Of a DNA stretch of 31,226 bases, positions 14,886 to 23,011 are shown in pieces. Below the pieces are notes generated by a model, which was not told where the DNA came from, did not search any database, and was given only the letters and a program-made list of their open reading frames with translations. The translations under genes and the position numbers were made by a program. Source of the stretch: Clostridiales bacterium (GTDB taxonomy: Bacteria; Bacillota; Clostridia; Oscillospirales; Oscillospiraceae). The DNA is taken from the NCBI GenBank assembly GCA_019422005.1, contig JAHZEF010000004.1:1150-32375 (forward strand), in the 5' to 3' direction. Positions within the stretch are counted from its first letter, which is position 1. The number at the start of each line of letters is the position of its first letter.

Positions 14886-14900
14886 TCCCTTTCCATGCAG

Positions 14901-14936
14901 CCGCCGGGGGCTTCCCAAAATGGAAGCCCCCGGCGG
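14901..14936. terminator. hairpin terminator between converging genes
   Basis: A perfect 15-bp stem (14901-14915 with 14922-14936, 6-nt loop). It lies between the converging phospholipase-like gene and bceB and has a short T-rich stretch on the plus strand only. Confidence 0.7.
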
Positions 14937-14958
14937 TTTCTGTCTCTGCGGCGCGGCG

Positions 14959-16944
14959 TCAGACATGGACAATCCGGAAGTAGGTCCGCGCGGTCAGGCG
15001 ATAGGTCAGCAGGTAAAACAGGGTAAACAGCCCCGCCGCCCCGGCCGTGCACTGCAGAAACAGCGCGGTATTGTAAAGCTGAAATGCCTGGAGCAGCTTG
15101 CACAGCACCGGAAAAGCCACGGCGATATGGATCACCGCCACCGCCAGCGGCAGGTAGAAAACCAGCAGGACCTGCCTGGAAATCACCTGCTTCACCTCTT
15201 TTTCGCTCATGCCCACATTCTGCAGGATCCGGAACCGGTCATGGTCGTCAAACCCTTCGGTAATCTGCTTGTAATATATAATGAGCACTGCGGCAATCAG
15301 GAACAGGGCCACAAAAAAGATCCCCACAAACAGGATGCTGCCGTACATCTCATAGAACCCGGAGCGGTCCCAGTCGCGGATCCCCACGTCAACCAGGCGG
15401 CCCGCCGCCCCATCGAGGCTGCCGCGTATGCCCTCGTAGTAAGCGTCCAAATCCTCCGGGCCGGAAACGTCAAAATGATACGTTCCGTAAATCGGGCGGG
15501 CGTCGCCGGCCGCCCGCCGGGAAACTGCGTTGCTCCGGCCGGCAACGTCCCGGAGGACGGCGTCGTCCGGAACCACCATCACAACCAGTTCACTGGCAGA
15601 ATCATCCACCACGAAGGGCGGAAGCTCCGTCAGCACTTCGGCGACGCCGTACATCCAGCCGTCCAGCTGTACTGCCTCCACGGCAGGCGCGCCGCCCTCG
15701 GCGTACAGCAGAACCTGGTCCGGCCCCAGAACACACTGCCGGCCGGTGCAGGCATTATAGTCCTTCAGGGGCACCGCCACCAGGCAGCGCGAATCCACAC
15801 CGTAATATTCCGACGATTCATACACGCCGCCGCCCAGGCCGTTTACCGGCCCGGTATAAGCACGGTAGGCCACCGGGTTCAGAATGGTCACGCCGTGCTC
15901 CCGGGCATAGCGCCCGGACGCCGCCACCAGTTCCTGCAGGCTTTCGTCCGTTTCCGACACACAGCTGACGTTGACCATGCCCGGATACTGCCGGCGGAGC
16001 ATATCCTCCTCGCCCAGGAACAGGCAGACTGTGGACGACAGCGTCACCAGCACGCAGGTGGAGAGAATGCAGATGCTGGCCAGCCCCGCGGCGTTCTGCT
16101 TCATTCGATAAAGCAGCGTGGAAACGGAGATGAAGTTCTTCGGCCGGTAATAAAAGCGCTTGTTTTTTCTGAGCAGTTTGAGAACCGCAACGGAGCCCGC
16201 TGTAAAGAGGCAGTAGGTCCCCACGATGACCAGCAGCACCGCCGGGAAAAATACCGCCAGCGCATCGGAGGGGCGCTGAACAGCCAGCGCCAGCCAGTAG
16301 CCGGCCACCAGCGCAGCCAGGCCCAGCAGCGCAAGGAACCACCGCGCTTTCGGCTCCCGCTCCCCCCGGGAAGCGCTGTGCAGCAGCTCGATGGGGCGGC
16401 TGCGCAGCACCGCCGCGACATCCCAGGCCAGAACCAGCAGGAACGCAAGGCCGAACAGCTCCGCCGTCGCGCCCACGGCATTCAGGGGAATCCGGAATTC
16501 CAGCAGCACCGGCAGCGCCGTCAGCCGCTGCAGCAGCATCAGGAACAGCTGGCAGAACAACGCCCCCGCCGCCATGCCGGCCGCCATGCCCCCCAGCGCC
16601 ACCAGAAGGACCTCCCAGACCATGACGCGGCAGATATGCCGCTTCTCCATCCCCAGCACACTGTAAAGCCCGAACTCCCGCTTGCGCCGTCTGACCAGGA
16701 AGCTGTTTACATAAAACAGGACCAGCAGCGACAGGAACCCCATAATCCCCGCACTCATCTGCAGGATCAGATACATGGATCCCGCGCCGCTCATGCCGCT
16801 TTCCGCCACCAGGACGGAAACTGAGCGCAGGCAGTAGTACATGGCTGCCAGCAGCGTCACCGCCAGCAGGTACGGGCGGTAAATGCTGTGGTTTTTCCGG
16901 ATGTTGGTCAGCGCCAGACGGGGATAGAAGAAGCGCTTACCCAC
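14959..16944 (-). CDS. bceB: BceB-type ABC transporter permease (FtsX family)
   Basis: A 661-aa integral membrane protein matching the BceB family length. The N terminus RLALTNIRKNHSIYRPYLLA is the family's usual opening. About ten membrane segments are visible. A large extracellular domain (about residues 325-530) between segments 7 and 8 is the site that senses or binds peptide antibiotics in relatives. FtsX-like segments surround both ends of it. It works with the ATPase at 16937 to free lipid II-cycle intermediates from peptides such as bacitracin, and it signals to the histidine kinase. The ATG at 16944 overlaps the bceA stop by 8 bp. The actual antibiotic cannot be read from sequence. 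Confidence 0.88.
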   Translation of the reverse strand: MGKRFFYPRLALTNIRKNHSIYRPYLLAVTLLAAMYYCLRSVSVLVAESGMSGAGSMYLILQMSAGIMGFLSLLVLFYVNSFLVRRRKREFGLYSVLGMEKRHICRVMVWEVLLVALGGMAAGMAAGALFCQLFLMLLQRLTALPVLLEFRIPLNAVGATAELFGLAFLLVLAWDVAAVLRSRPIELLHSASRGEREPKARWFLALLGLAALVAGYWLALAVQRPSDALAVFFPAVLLVIVGTYCLFTAGSVAVLKLLRKNKRFYYRPKNFISVSTLLYRMKQNAAGLASICILSTCVLVTLSSTVCLFLGEEDMLRRQYPGMVNVSCVSETDESLQELVAASGRYAREHGVTILNPVAYRAYTGPVNGLGGGVYESSEYYGVDSRCLVAVPLKDYNACTGRQCVLGPDQVLLYAEGGAPAVEAVQLDGWMYGVAEVLTELPPFVVDDSASELVVMVVPDDAVLRDVAGRSNAVSRRAAGDARPIYGTYHFDVSGPEDLDAYYEGIRGSLDGAAGRLVDVGIRDWDRSGFYEMYGSILFVGIFFVALFLIAAVLIIYYKQITEGFDDHDRFRILQNVGMSEKEVKQVISRQVLLVFYLPLAVAVIHIAVAFPVLCKLLQAFQLYNTALFLQCTAGAAGLFTLFYLLTYRLTARTYFRIVHV

Positions 16945-17704
16945 GGTACATCCCTCCCGTCGCCAGAACCGTCAGCGTATCCGAAACGGCCTCATAAAAC
17001 TGCTCTTCGGTCTGTTCGCCGCGATAGAGCTGGTGGTACACGACGCCGTCCTTGATAAAGAGGACCCGGCCGGCATGGCTGGCCGCACGGACCGAATGGG
17101 TGACCATCAGTACGGTCTGCCCTGCGGCGTTGATCTGTTCAAACACCCGCAGCAGGCCGTCGGCGGCTCTGGAGTCCAGCGCCCCGGTGGGCTCGTCCGC
17201 CAGAACCAGCCGCGGGCCGGTGATCAGCGCGCGGGCCACAGCGGCGCGCTGCTTCTGGCCGCCGGAGACCTCGTAGGGGAATTTGTTCAGCAGGTCGGCA
17301 ATGCCGAGCCGGCGGGCGACGGGCGCCAGGCGCCCCTCCATCTCACTGCAGCTTCGGCCGGACAGCACCAGCGGAAGGAGGATATTGTCCCGCAGGGAAA
17401 ACGTATCCAGCAGATTGAAATCCTGAAACACAAACCCGAGGTTTTCCCGCCGGTACGCAGCCATGCGCCCTTCCGGAATGGCGGAAAGCGCCTCCCCGTC
17501 CAGCAGCACCGTCCCGTCGGTGGGACGGTCCAGCGCCGCCAGGATGTTCAGCAGGGTGGTCTTGCCTGAGCCGGACTCGCCCATGATGGCGACAAACTGC
17601 CCCTCTTCCACAGTGAAACAAACATCGTCCAGTGCCTGGACCTGATTCCCGCCGAACCTCGTGGTGTAGATCTTTTTCAGATGGCGGACCTCCAACAGTG
17701 CCAT
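16937..17704 (-). CDS. bceA: BceA-type ABC transporter ATPase
   Basis: 255 aa with all ABC motifs: Walker A GESGSGKTT (42-50), Q-loop FVFQDFNLL, signature VSGGQKQR, Walker B LVLADEPTGALDS and H-loop MVTHS. It belongs to the MacB/LolD/BceA branch, as shown by KTTLLNILAALDRPT and DEPTGALDS. The C-terminal extension past the H-loop is also usual for BceA. The ATG at 17704 has AGGAGG with a 7-nt spacer. It is separated from the kinase gene by a 119-bp region with its own operator and promoter, so bceAB can be induced separately from bceRS. Confidence 0.92.
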   Translation of the reverse strand: MALLEVRHLKKIYTTRFGGNQVQALDDVCFTVEEGQFVAIMGESGSGKTTLLNILAALDRPTDGTVLLDGEALSAIPEGRMAAYRRENLGFVFQDFNLLDTFSLRDNILLPLVLSGRSCSEMEGRLAPVARRLGIADLLNKFPYEVSGGQKQRAAVARALITGPRLVLADEPTGALDSRAADGLLRVFEQINAAGQTVLMVTHSVRAASHAGRVLFIKDGVVYHQLYRGEQTEEQFYEAVSDTLTVLATGGMYRG

Positions 17705-17736
17705 ACCGCAGCCTCCTGTGCCATGATGATGTCTTC

Positions 17737-17742
17737 AGTATA
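17737..17742 (-). promoter_or_regulatory. -10 element of the bceAB promoter
   Basis: TATACT preceded directly by TG, 33 nt upstream of the bceA ATG. No good -35 is present (TGGCGG at the right place), which fits a promoter needing an activator bound upstream. Confidence 0.6.
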
Positions 17743-17773
17743 CAGCCGCCCGGCCCCATCCGCCATCGAACCG

Positions 17774-17812
17774 CCTTACAATTCGGCGCCGCAGCCTTAC
17801 ATTGCTGTAAGG
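17774..17812 (-). promoter_or_regulatory. BceR-type operator upstream of bceAB
   Basis: A perfect inverted repeat with CCTTACA (17795-17801), a 4-bp spacer and TGTAAGG (17806-17812) matches the TNACA-N4-TGTAA consensus reported for BceR-type regulators. A further half site CCTTACA at 17774-17780 is offset by exactly 21 bp, two helical turns, and lies just upstream of the -35 position. Confidence 0.8.
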
Positions 17813-17823
17813 TTCCCCGCGGC

Positions 17824-18810
17824 TCATTCCAGCAGCAGCTTCGCCCGGGACAGCTCCAGCAGCACCCTGGTGCCCTTTCCCGCCTCCGACTCCAGCCGGA
17901 TCCCATGCCCCAGCATGTCCATGGATTTCCGGCACAGCGCCAGGCCGATACCGGTGGCCCGCCGTTCCATCCTGCCCGCCGCGCCGGTATACCCCCATTC
18001 AAACACCCGCGGCAGATCCTCCGGGCGGATTCCGATCCCTGTATCCTCCACGGCCAGCGTGCATGGGCCGTCTGTAAAATATACGCGCACCGTTCCGTCC
18101 GCCGGCGTATACTTCACTGCGTTGGTCAGCAGCTGCTCCAGCACAAACACCAGCCATTTCTCGTCCGTCAGGACTTCGCGGTGCAGCGCGCCCAGCTCCA
18201 GCTTCACCCGGCGGCCGATAAAGAGGGGCGAGACCTGGCGAACCGCCCGGCGGACCAGGCTGTCCATGTCATGCCGGCGGAACATCAGATCATTTTCCGC
18301 AGACTCCAGCCGCTGGTACTGCAGCACCATGTCCACATACTGCCCGATTTTCAAAAGCTCCAGCTCCATGGCCTGCCGATCCGGCTGCGGATCCCGCAGC
18401 AGCAGCGTCATGGCGGCAATCGGCGTTTTGATCTGATGCGACCACAGGGTATAGTATTCCCGCGCCTTTGCCGCCGCCCCGCCGGCCGCCGACAGCTCCT
18501 CCCGCCGCCGCCGTTCCACGGCGGCGGTCAGCGCCAGATACCGCGCTTCCAGCGGATCGCGCACCTCCGGCAGGGGCCCCAGAAACTGCCCGGCGCGCCG
18601 CTCCAGCAGCGTCACTTCCTCCATCCGGCGGCGATAGGCCGTGTAATCCACGGCCGCCGCAGTCAGCAGCACGGCGCCGAGTACCAGCAGCGTATACACC
18701 GCCGGCCCCCACTGCAGGCCGTACAGGCCATAGACCGCCAGGATCAGCAGCCCGCAGACGGCCGCCAGCAGCGCGGCCCATTTTCGGCTCTTCCAGTAAT
18801 TCTTCAGCAT
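17824..18810 (-). CDS. bceS: BceS-type intramembrane-sensing histidine kinase
   Basis: 328 aa. Two adjacent membrane helices (about residues 10-30 and 38-56) have almost no outside loop, typical of kinases that receive their signal from a BceAB transporter. The H-box is SHQIKTPIAAM with phospho-acceptor H125. The N-box is EQLLTNAVKYTP, and the G-boxes EDTGIGI and TGIGLALC are intact. The ATG at 18810 overlaps the regulator stop by 7 bp, so the pair is translationally coupled. It lies between bceR and bceAB. Confidence 0.9.
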   Translation of the reverse strand: MLKNYWKSRKWAALLAAVCGLLILAVYGLYGLQWGPAVYTLLVLGAVLLTAAAVDYTAYRRRMEEVTLLERRAGQFLGPLPEVRDPLEARYLALTAAVERRRREELSAAGGAAAKAREYYTLWSHQIKTPIAAMTLLLRDPQPDRQAMELELLKIGQYVDMVLQYQRLESAENDLMFRRHDMDSLVRRAVRQVSPLFIGRRVKLELGALHREVLTDEKWLVFVLEQLLTNAVKYTPADGTVRVYFTDGPCTLAVEDTGIGIRPEDLPRVFEWGYTGAAGRMERRATGIGLALCRKSMDMLGHGIRLESEAGKGTRVLLELSRAKLLLE

Positions 18811-19487
18811 GGTTCCGCCTGGGCCAGATAGCCCTCTCCCTTTTTCGTAACGATCAGGCCGGACAGGCCGATCCGCTCCAGCTTCCTGCGCAGGCGCGTA
18901 ACGTTCACAGTCAGCGTATTGTCGTCAATAAAATCCTCCCGTTCCCACAGCGCGCGGATCAGCGCCTCCCGTCGGACCGTGCGCCCCGGGTTCTCCATCA
19001 GCTGCTGCAGGATCTGCGCCTCGTTTTTGGTCAGCTCCAGCGTCCGGCCCTGCCAGAGCAACACGCCGTCGCCCAGGCGAAGCGTCGCGCCGCCGCAGCT
19101 CAGGCAGCTGACGTCTGCTCCGAAGTCATAGCTGCGGCGCAGCAGGGCCCGGATTTTCGCAGTGAGCACCTCCATGCTGAACGGTTTGGCCACAAAATCG
19201 TCGGCGCCCAGGTTGATCGCCATAACCAGGTTCAGGTCGTCGCCGGCGGAGGACAGGAAGATAATCGGCGCCCTGCTGCGCTTTCGCAGCTCCGCGCACC
19301 AGTGGTATCCATTGCAGAAGGGCAGCGAGATATCCAGCAGCACCAGATGCGGCGCATACGCTTCAAAGCACTCCACCACACGGCGGAAATCATCCACCGG
19401 CCTCGCTTCCCAGCCCCACTGGGCCAACTGGCGCTCCAGCGCCGCGGCGATGACCGGATCGTCCTCCACAATCAAGATTCTGTACAT
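18804..19487 (-). CDS. bceR: BceR-type OmpR-family response regulator
   Basis: 227 aa. The receiver domain carries the acidic pair D9/D10, phospho-acceptor D52 and K101 in AKPF. The C-terminal winged helix (about 130-225) contains LTKNEAQILQQLMENPGR and NVTRLRRKL. It presumably binds the TTACA-N4-TGTAA site upstream of bceA. The ATG at 19487 has GGGAGG with a 6-nt spacer. It is the first gene of the bceRS unit, driven by a promoter at 19528-19556, and is divergent from the PAP2 phosphatase. Confidence 0.92.
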   Translation of the reverse strand: MYRILIVEDDPVIAAALERQLAQWGWEARPVDDFRRVVECFEAYAPHLVLLDISLPFCNGYHWCAELRKRSRAPIIFLSSAGDDLNLVMAINLGADDFVAKPFSMEVLTAKIRALLRRSYDFGADVSCLSCGGATLRLGDGVLLWQGRTLELTKNEAQILQQLMENPGRTVRREALIRALWEREDFIDDNTLTVNVTRLRRKLERIGLSGLIVTKKGEGYLAQAEPC

Positions 19488-19527
19488 GGTTTTCCTCCCA
19501 TTCCGCCATAGCCTTTGTTTCCGCTCC

Positions 19528-19556
19528 ATGATACCCCGTCCGCAGCCGTCTGGCAA
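19528..19556 (-). promoter_or_regulatory. sigma-A-type promoter of bceRS
   Basis: TTGCCA (19551-19556), a 17-bp spacer and TATCAT (19528-19533), reading left. The ATG is about 40 nt downstream. No TTACA-N4-TGTAA box is visible here, suggesting constitutive expression. Confidence 0.7.
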
Positions 19557-19581
19557 GGGAAAATTCGGCGCAGGGTTTTCC

Positions 19582-19610
19582 TTGCCTGCCGGCGGCAAAT
19601 GCGCTACAAT
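19582..19610 (+). promoter_or_regulatory. sigma-A-type promoter of the PAP2 gene
   Basis: TTGCCT (19582-19587), a 17-bp spacer and TACAAT (19605-19610), 33 nt upstream of the ATG. It is back to back with the bceRS promoter. Confidence 0.75.
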
Positions 19611-19642
19611 GGACAAAACCGCCCGGAAAGGAGCCCAATATC

Positions 19643-20248
19643 ATGGAACCCTCCGCCTTTGCCGCATGGCTGGATACCGCTTTGGCCGCCTTTGACCAGA
19701 GCCTCCTCCAGGCCGTGCACCAAATACAGCAGAGCGGCGCAGATCTGCTGCTGGGGCCGCTGGCCCGGCTGATGGCGCTGCTGGGCAAGGGCGGCGCCGC
19801 CCTGATTCTGCTGGGGCTGGCGCTGCTCTGCCGGAAGCGCACCCGCAGATACGGCGCCGGCATACTGCTGGCGCTGGCCCTCGGCGCCCTCTGCACCAAC
19901 GTGCTGCTCAAACCCCTGGTCGCCCGTCCCCGCCCCTATGCCGATCCGGCCGGCCTTCCGTACCGCTGGTGGCTGGAGGCCGGCGCCGCCATGGAGTCCG
20001 ACGCTTCGTTCCCGTCCGGCCACACCACTGCCGCCATGGCCGCCATGACGGCGCTCTTCTGGCTGGGAAATCGGCGGCGCAGCTGGACCGCGTTCCTCTT
20101 CGCCGCTGCCATGGCCGTATCCCGGCTCTATCTGGTGGTGCACTACCCCACCGACGTACTGGCCGGCCTGATCGTGGGCTTTGCCGCCGGTTCCCTGGCC
20201 GCCTGGCTGGTCCGGCGGTTCCGTCGCCCGGCAGTCCCGGCCCCGTAG
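19643..20248 (+). CDS. PAP2-family membrane phosphatase, possible undecaprenyl-diphosphatase
   Basis: 201 aa with about five to six membrane helices and the complete three-part PAP2 acid-phosphatase signature. K90 with R97-P98 gives KX6RP, PSGH is at 124-127, and SRX5HX3D has R161, H167 and D171. BcrC and PgpB proteins of this family dephosphorylate undecaprenyl pyrophosphate and confer bacitracin resistance. The location, divergent from bceRSAB, supports such a role, but other lipid phosphates remain possible. The N-terminal 25 residues are amphipathic. The ATG at 19643 has AAAGGAG with a 9-nt spacer. The gene is monocistronic and ends at a strong terminator. Confidence 0.85.
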   Translation: MEPSAFAAWLDTALAAFDQSLLQAVHQIQQSGADLLLGPLARLMALLGKGGAALILLGLALLCRKRTRRYGAGILLALALGALCTNVLLKPLVARPRPYADPAGLPYRWWLEAGAAMESDASFPSGHTTAAMAAMTALFWLGNRRRSWTAFLFAAAMAVSRLYLVVHYPTDVLAGLIVGFAAGSLAAWLVRRFRRPAVPAP

Positions 20249-20307
20249 AGCCGCTCACAGCGGCGGCCGCCGGTCTCCGGAGCCCCCGGGCAATCGCCGG
20301 GCACAGC

Positions 20308-20337
20308 AAAAAAACAGCCGCTTTGCGGCTGTTTTTT
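20308..20337. terminator. bidirectional intrinsic terminator
   Basis: A 7-bp stem CAGCCGC/GCGGCTG (20315-20321 and 20325-20331) is flanked by seven A (20308-20314) and six T (20332-20337). It serves the converging PAP2 and M20 genes. Confidence 0.92.
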
Positions 20338-20360
20338 CTCTCACCAGTCCGGCGCGCGCG

Positions 20361-21554
20361 TCACCGGCCGCCTCCGCCGGAGGCCTGCCGTCCGGCCAGG
20401 TAGTCCCACGCAAAGCGCGCCATAACGGCCGCGCCCCGCGGCAGGGCTTCCTCGTCCGCGGAATACCGCTCATGATGGTTGGGATAAACCAGGCCCTTTT
20501 CCGCACAGTAGCTGCCGACAAAGGCGAACAGGGCGGGAACCTGCAGCGTATACGCCACAAAGTCCTCGCTGCTCATGGTGGGCGCCATGTGCCCCAGGCC
20601 TTCCTCGCCGTACATCTCCACCACGGCCCGGCGCGCCAGTTCGCACAGCGCTGCGTCGTCATTGACCACAGGCTTGTTTCCGTACGTATACTCCAGTTCC
20701 GCTGTGGCGCCGTGCGCCGCCGCCACCCCCTGTACAATGGTACGGATCATATCCTCCGGTCGCTTGTCCGCGGAGAAATAACGGACCGTTCCCTCCATGA
20801 CCACCTCGTTGGCAATGATATTAAACGCCTTCCCGCCGTGGATGGTGCCTACGGTGACCACCAGCGGATCGGCGGGGTCGGTCTCCCGGGAAACGACAAT
20901 CTGCAGATCCTGAACCATGGCGCAGGCCGCCACGACGGCGTCGATCCCCTGGTGCGGCGCGGCGCCGTGGGCCGACCGGCCGTGGACGCGGATGGTGAAA
21001 AGGTCGCAGCCGGCCATCCGCGGCCCGGGGGAAACGTCAATTTTCGGCGACTCCAGGGCGTTCCAGACATGGGCGCCGTAGATCGCCTCCACGCCGTCCA
21101 GGCAGCCGGCAGCAATCATTTTGCGGGATCCCAGCACGGACTCCTCCTCCGGCTGCACAATCAGGCGGACGGTTCCGGGCAGCTCCTGCCGGCACGCCGA
21201 CAGCATCCTGGCCGCTCCCAGAAGCATGGCAATGTGCGCGTCATGGCCGCAGGCATGCATGACGCCCGGGTTCCGGCTGGCAAAGGGGTATCCGGTCTGC
21301 TCCGTAAACGCCAGCGCGTCGATATCCGCACGCAGCGCCACCACGGGGCCCGGCCGGCCGCCGCGGATCTCGCCGATGAGCCCATAGCACGTATCCACCG
21401 GCTCCGCTGCAACGCCCAGCCTGTCCAGATCCCGGCGGATCGCCCCGCAGGTCTCCCGCTCGCTGCCCGGCAGTTCCGGGTGGGCATGGTAGTATCTCCG
21501 CCGCTCAATGATATAGGGCGCAGCCTGCTGCGCCATCGCTTTAAAATCGGGCAT
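20361..21554 (-). CDS. M20-family (M20D) metallo-amidohydrolase
   Basis: A 397-aa cytoplasmic hydrolase of the HipO/N-acyl-amino-acid amidohydrolase group. Metal-ligand motifs are VMHACGHDAH (H100, C102, H104, D105, H107), the Glu cluster VQPEEE (136-138), a His in GRSAHGAAPH within the dimerisation lid, and MSSEDF. The Cys ligand marks the M20D branch. Substrates in the family are N-acetyl, hippuryl or other acyl amino acids. I chose the ATG at 21554 because GGGAGA lies 7 nt upstream. An upstream ATG at 21636 overlaps the -10 box and cannot be transcribed. It is monocistronic. Confidence 0.88.
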   Translation of the reverse strand: MPDFKAMAQQAAPYIIERRRYYHAHPELPGSERETCGAIRRDLDRLGVAAEPVDTCYGLIGEIRGGRPGPVVALRADIDALAFTEQTGYPFASRNPGVMHACGHDAHIAMLLGAARMLSACRQELPGTVRLIVQPEEESVLGSRKMIAAGCLDGVEAIYGAHVWNALESPKIDVSPGPRMAGCDLFTIRVHGRSAHGAAPHQGIDAVVAACAMVQDLQIVVSRETDPADPLVVTVGTIHGGKAFNIIANEVVMEGTVRYFSADKRPEDMIRTIVQGVAAAHGATAELEYTYGNKPVVNDDAALCELARRAVVEMYGEEGLGHMAPTMSSEDFVAYTLQVPALFAFVGSYCAEKGLVYPNHHERYSADEEALPRGAAVMARFAWDYLAGRQASGGGGR

Positions 21555-21636
21555 CGTCCGTTCTCCCGCCTCCGTCGTTCCCGCGCCCCGGCAGCCGTCC
21601 ATACGGTGCGGCAGAACCGGCGCGCTGTTTTCGTCC

Positions 21637-21665
21637 ATTATACGGGGTGCCTCCCGGCTTGTCAA
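21637..21665 (-). promoter_or_regulatory. consensus sigma-A promoter of the M20 gene
   Basis: Exact consensus TTGACA (21660-21665), a 17-bp spacer and TATAAT (21637-21642). The leader is about 75 nt. It is the best-matching promoter in the window. Confidence 0.9.
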
Positions 21666-21756
21666 TGCGGCACGGCCCAGGCGCCCCGGGATTTCCCCCG
21701 GCCGCAGCGAGGCCGCGCATTTTGCAGCAATTTCCCCATCCACACGGCCGGATTTG

Positions 21757-21765
21757 TGATATAAT
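21757..21765 (+). promoter_or_regulatory. extended -10 promoter of the pepT operon
   Basis: TGATATAAT, an extended -10 element, lies 37 nt upstream of the pepT ATG. The -35 position holds a poor match (CATCCA), as often seen with TGN-extended promoters. Confidence 0.7.
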
Positions 21766-21802
21766 ATAGAATCAAACATTGTATGATGACAGGAGAGATC
21801 CC

Positions 21803-23011
21803 ATGCGCGCCTATGAACGTTTTCTGCAATACGCCGTGATCCACACCCGCAGCGACGACGCCTCCGCATCCGTCCCGTCCACAGCACGGCAATTTGACCT
21901 GGCCCGCCTGCTGGCTGAGCAGCTCCGCACACTGGGCGCCGCAGACGCCGCCGTGGACGGGCATTGTTACGTCTACGGTTCCCTGCCCGCAACACCCGGC
22001 CGGGAGCATGCGCCCCCGCTGGGGTTCATCGCCCACATGGACACTGCAGACTATGAGGCCGCCTGTGTCCGGCCTGTGCTGCATCCCCATTACGACGGCG
22101 GCGACGTCCCGCTGGAGGGCCGTGTCCTGTCCCCGTCCATGTTTCCCCATCTGCGGGATCTCCGCGGCCAGACGCTGATCACCGCATCCGGCGATACCCT
22201 TCTGGGCGCCGACGACAAAGCCGGCATCGCCGAAATCATGACCATGCTCCAGCGTCTGCAGAGCGGCCGGCTGCCCCATGGGCGCATCTGCGTCGCGTTC
22301 ACGCCGGACGAGGAAATCGGCCGCGGGGCAGACCATTTCGATCTGGAGCGCTTCGGCGCCCAATACGCCTATACGGTGGACGGCGGCGCAGCCGGTGAAA
22401 TTGAATACGAAAATTTCAACGCCTGCTCCGCGGTCTTTACGTTCTCCGGCGTGGACGTCCATCCCGGCTCGGCCAAAGGCGTGATGATCAACGCGCTGCT
22501 GCTGGCCATGGAGGCCAACGCCATGCTGCCCGCCGCGGAAACGCCCCGGCACACGGAAGGGTATGAGGGCTTTTATCATCTGCTGCAGCTGGAAGGCGAC
22601 GCCACGGCGGCCCGCATGCGCTATATCGTCCGCGATCACAACGAAGCGTCCTTTCTCTGCCGCAAGCGGACACTGCTTCACATTGAAAAAACGCTCAATG
22701 AGCGCTGGGGCGCCGGATCAGTCCGGCTGGAACTGCAGGATCAGTACCGCAATATGGCGGAGGTGATCCGAAGCCATCCGCATCTGATCACCTCCGCGGA
22801 AGCGGCGGCCCGCAGGGCCGGCCTGGAGCCCCGCACGCTGCCCATCCGCGGCGGTACCGACGGCGCCAACCTCAGCTACATGGGGCTGCCCTGCCCCAAT
22901 CTGGGCACCGGAGGCTATGCGTTCCACGGCCCCTTTGAGCACATCACCGCCGAGGCCATGGATCAGGTCACGGACATGCTGGTATTTCTTGCAACGGAGG
23001 AACCGAAATGA
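21803..23011 (+). CDS. pepT: peptidase T (tripeptidase, M20B)
   Basis: A 402-aa cytoplasmic zinc aminotripeptidase that removes the N-terminal residue of tripeptides. The metal motifs fit PepT: FIAHMDT (H78, D80), GADDKAG (D137), FTPDEEIG (E170/E171), YTVDGG, and GYAFHGPFEH near the C terminus. The length matches the family (about 405). The ATG at 21803 has AGGAGA with a 6-nt spacer. It is the first gene of a four-gene operon, and its stop overlaps the next start as ATGA. The role is probably to use peptides as nitrogen and carbon source. Confidence 0.93.
   Translation: MRAYERFLQYAVIHTRSDDASASVPSTARQFDLARLLAEQLRTLGAADAAVDGHCYVYGSLPATPGREHAPPLGFIAHMDTADYEAACVRPVLHPHYDGGDVPLEGRVLSPSMFPHLRDLRGQTLITASGDTLLGADDKAGIAEIMTMLQRLQSGRLPHGRICVAFTPDEEIGRGADHFDLERFGAQYAYTVDGGAAGEIEYENFNACSAVFTFSGVDVHPGSAKGVMINALLLAMEANAMLPAAETPRHTEGYEGFYHLLQLEGDATAARMRYIVRDHNEASFLCRKRTLLHIEKTLNERWGAGSVRLELQDQYRNMAEVIRSHPHLITSAEAAARRAGLEPRTLPIRGGTDGANLSYMGLPCPNLGTGGYAFHGPFEHITAEAMDQVTDMLVFLATEEPK

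Noticed and set aside
21555..21636. Longer start for the M20 hydrolase at 21636
   Set aside because: This ATG overlaps the -10 element of an exact-consensus promoter, so it would not be within the mRNA.
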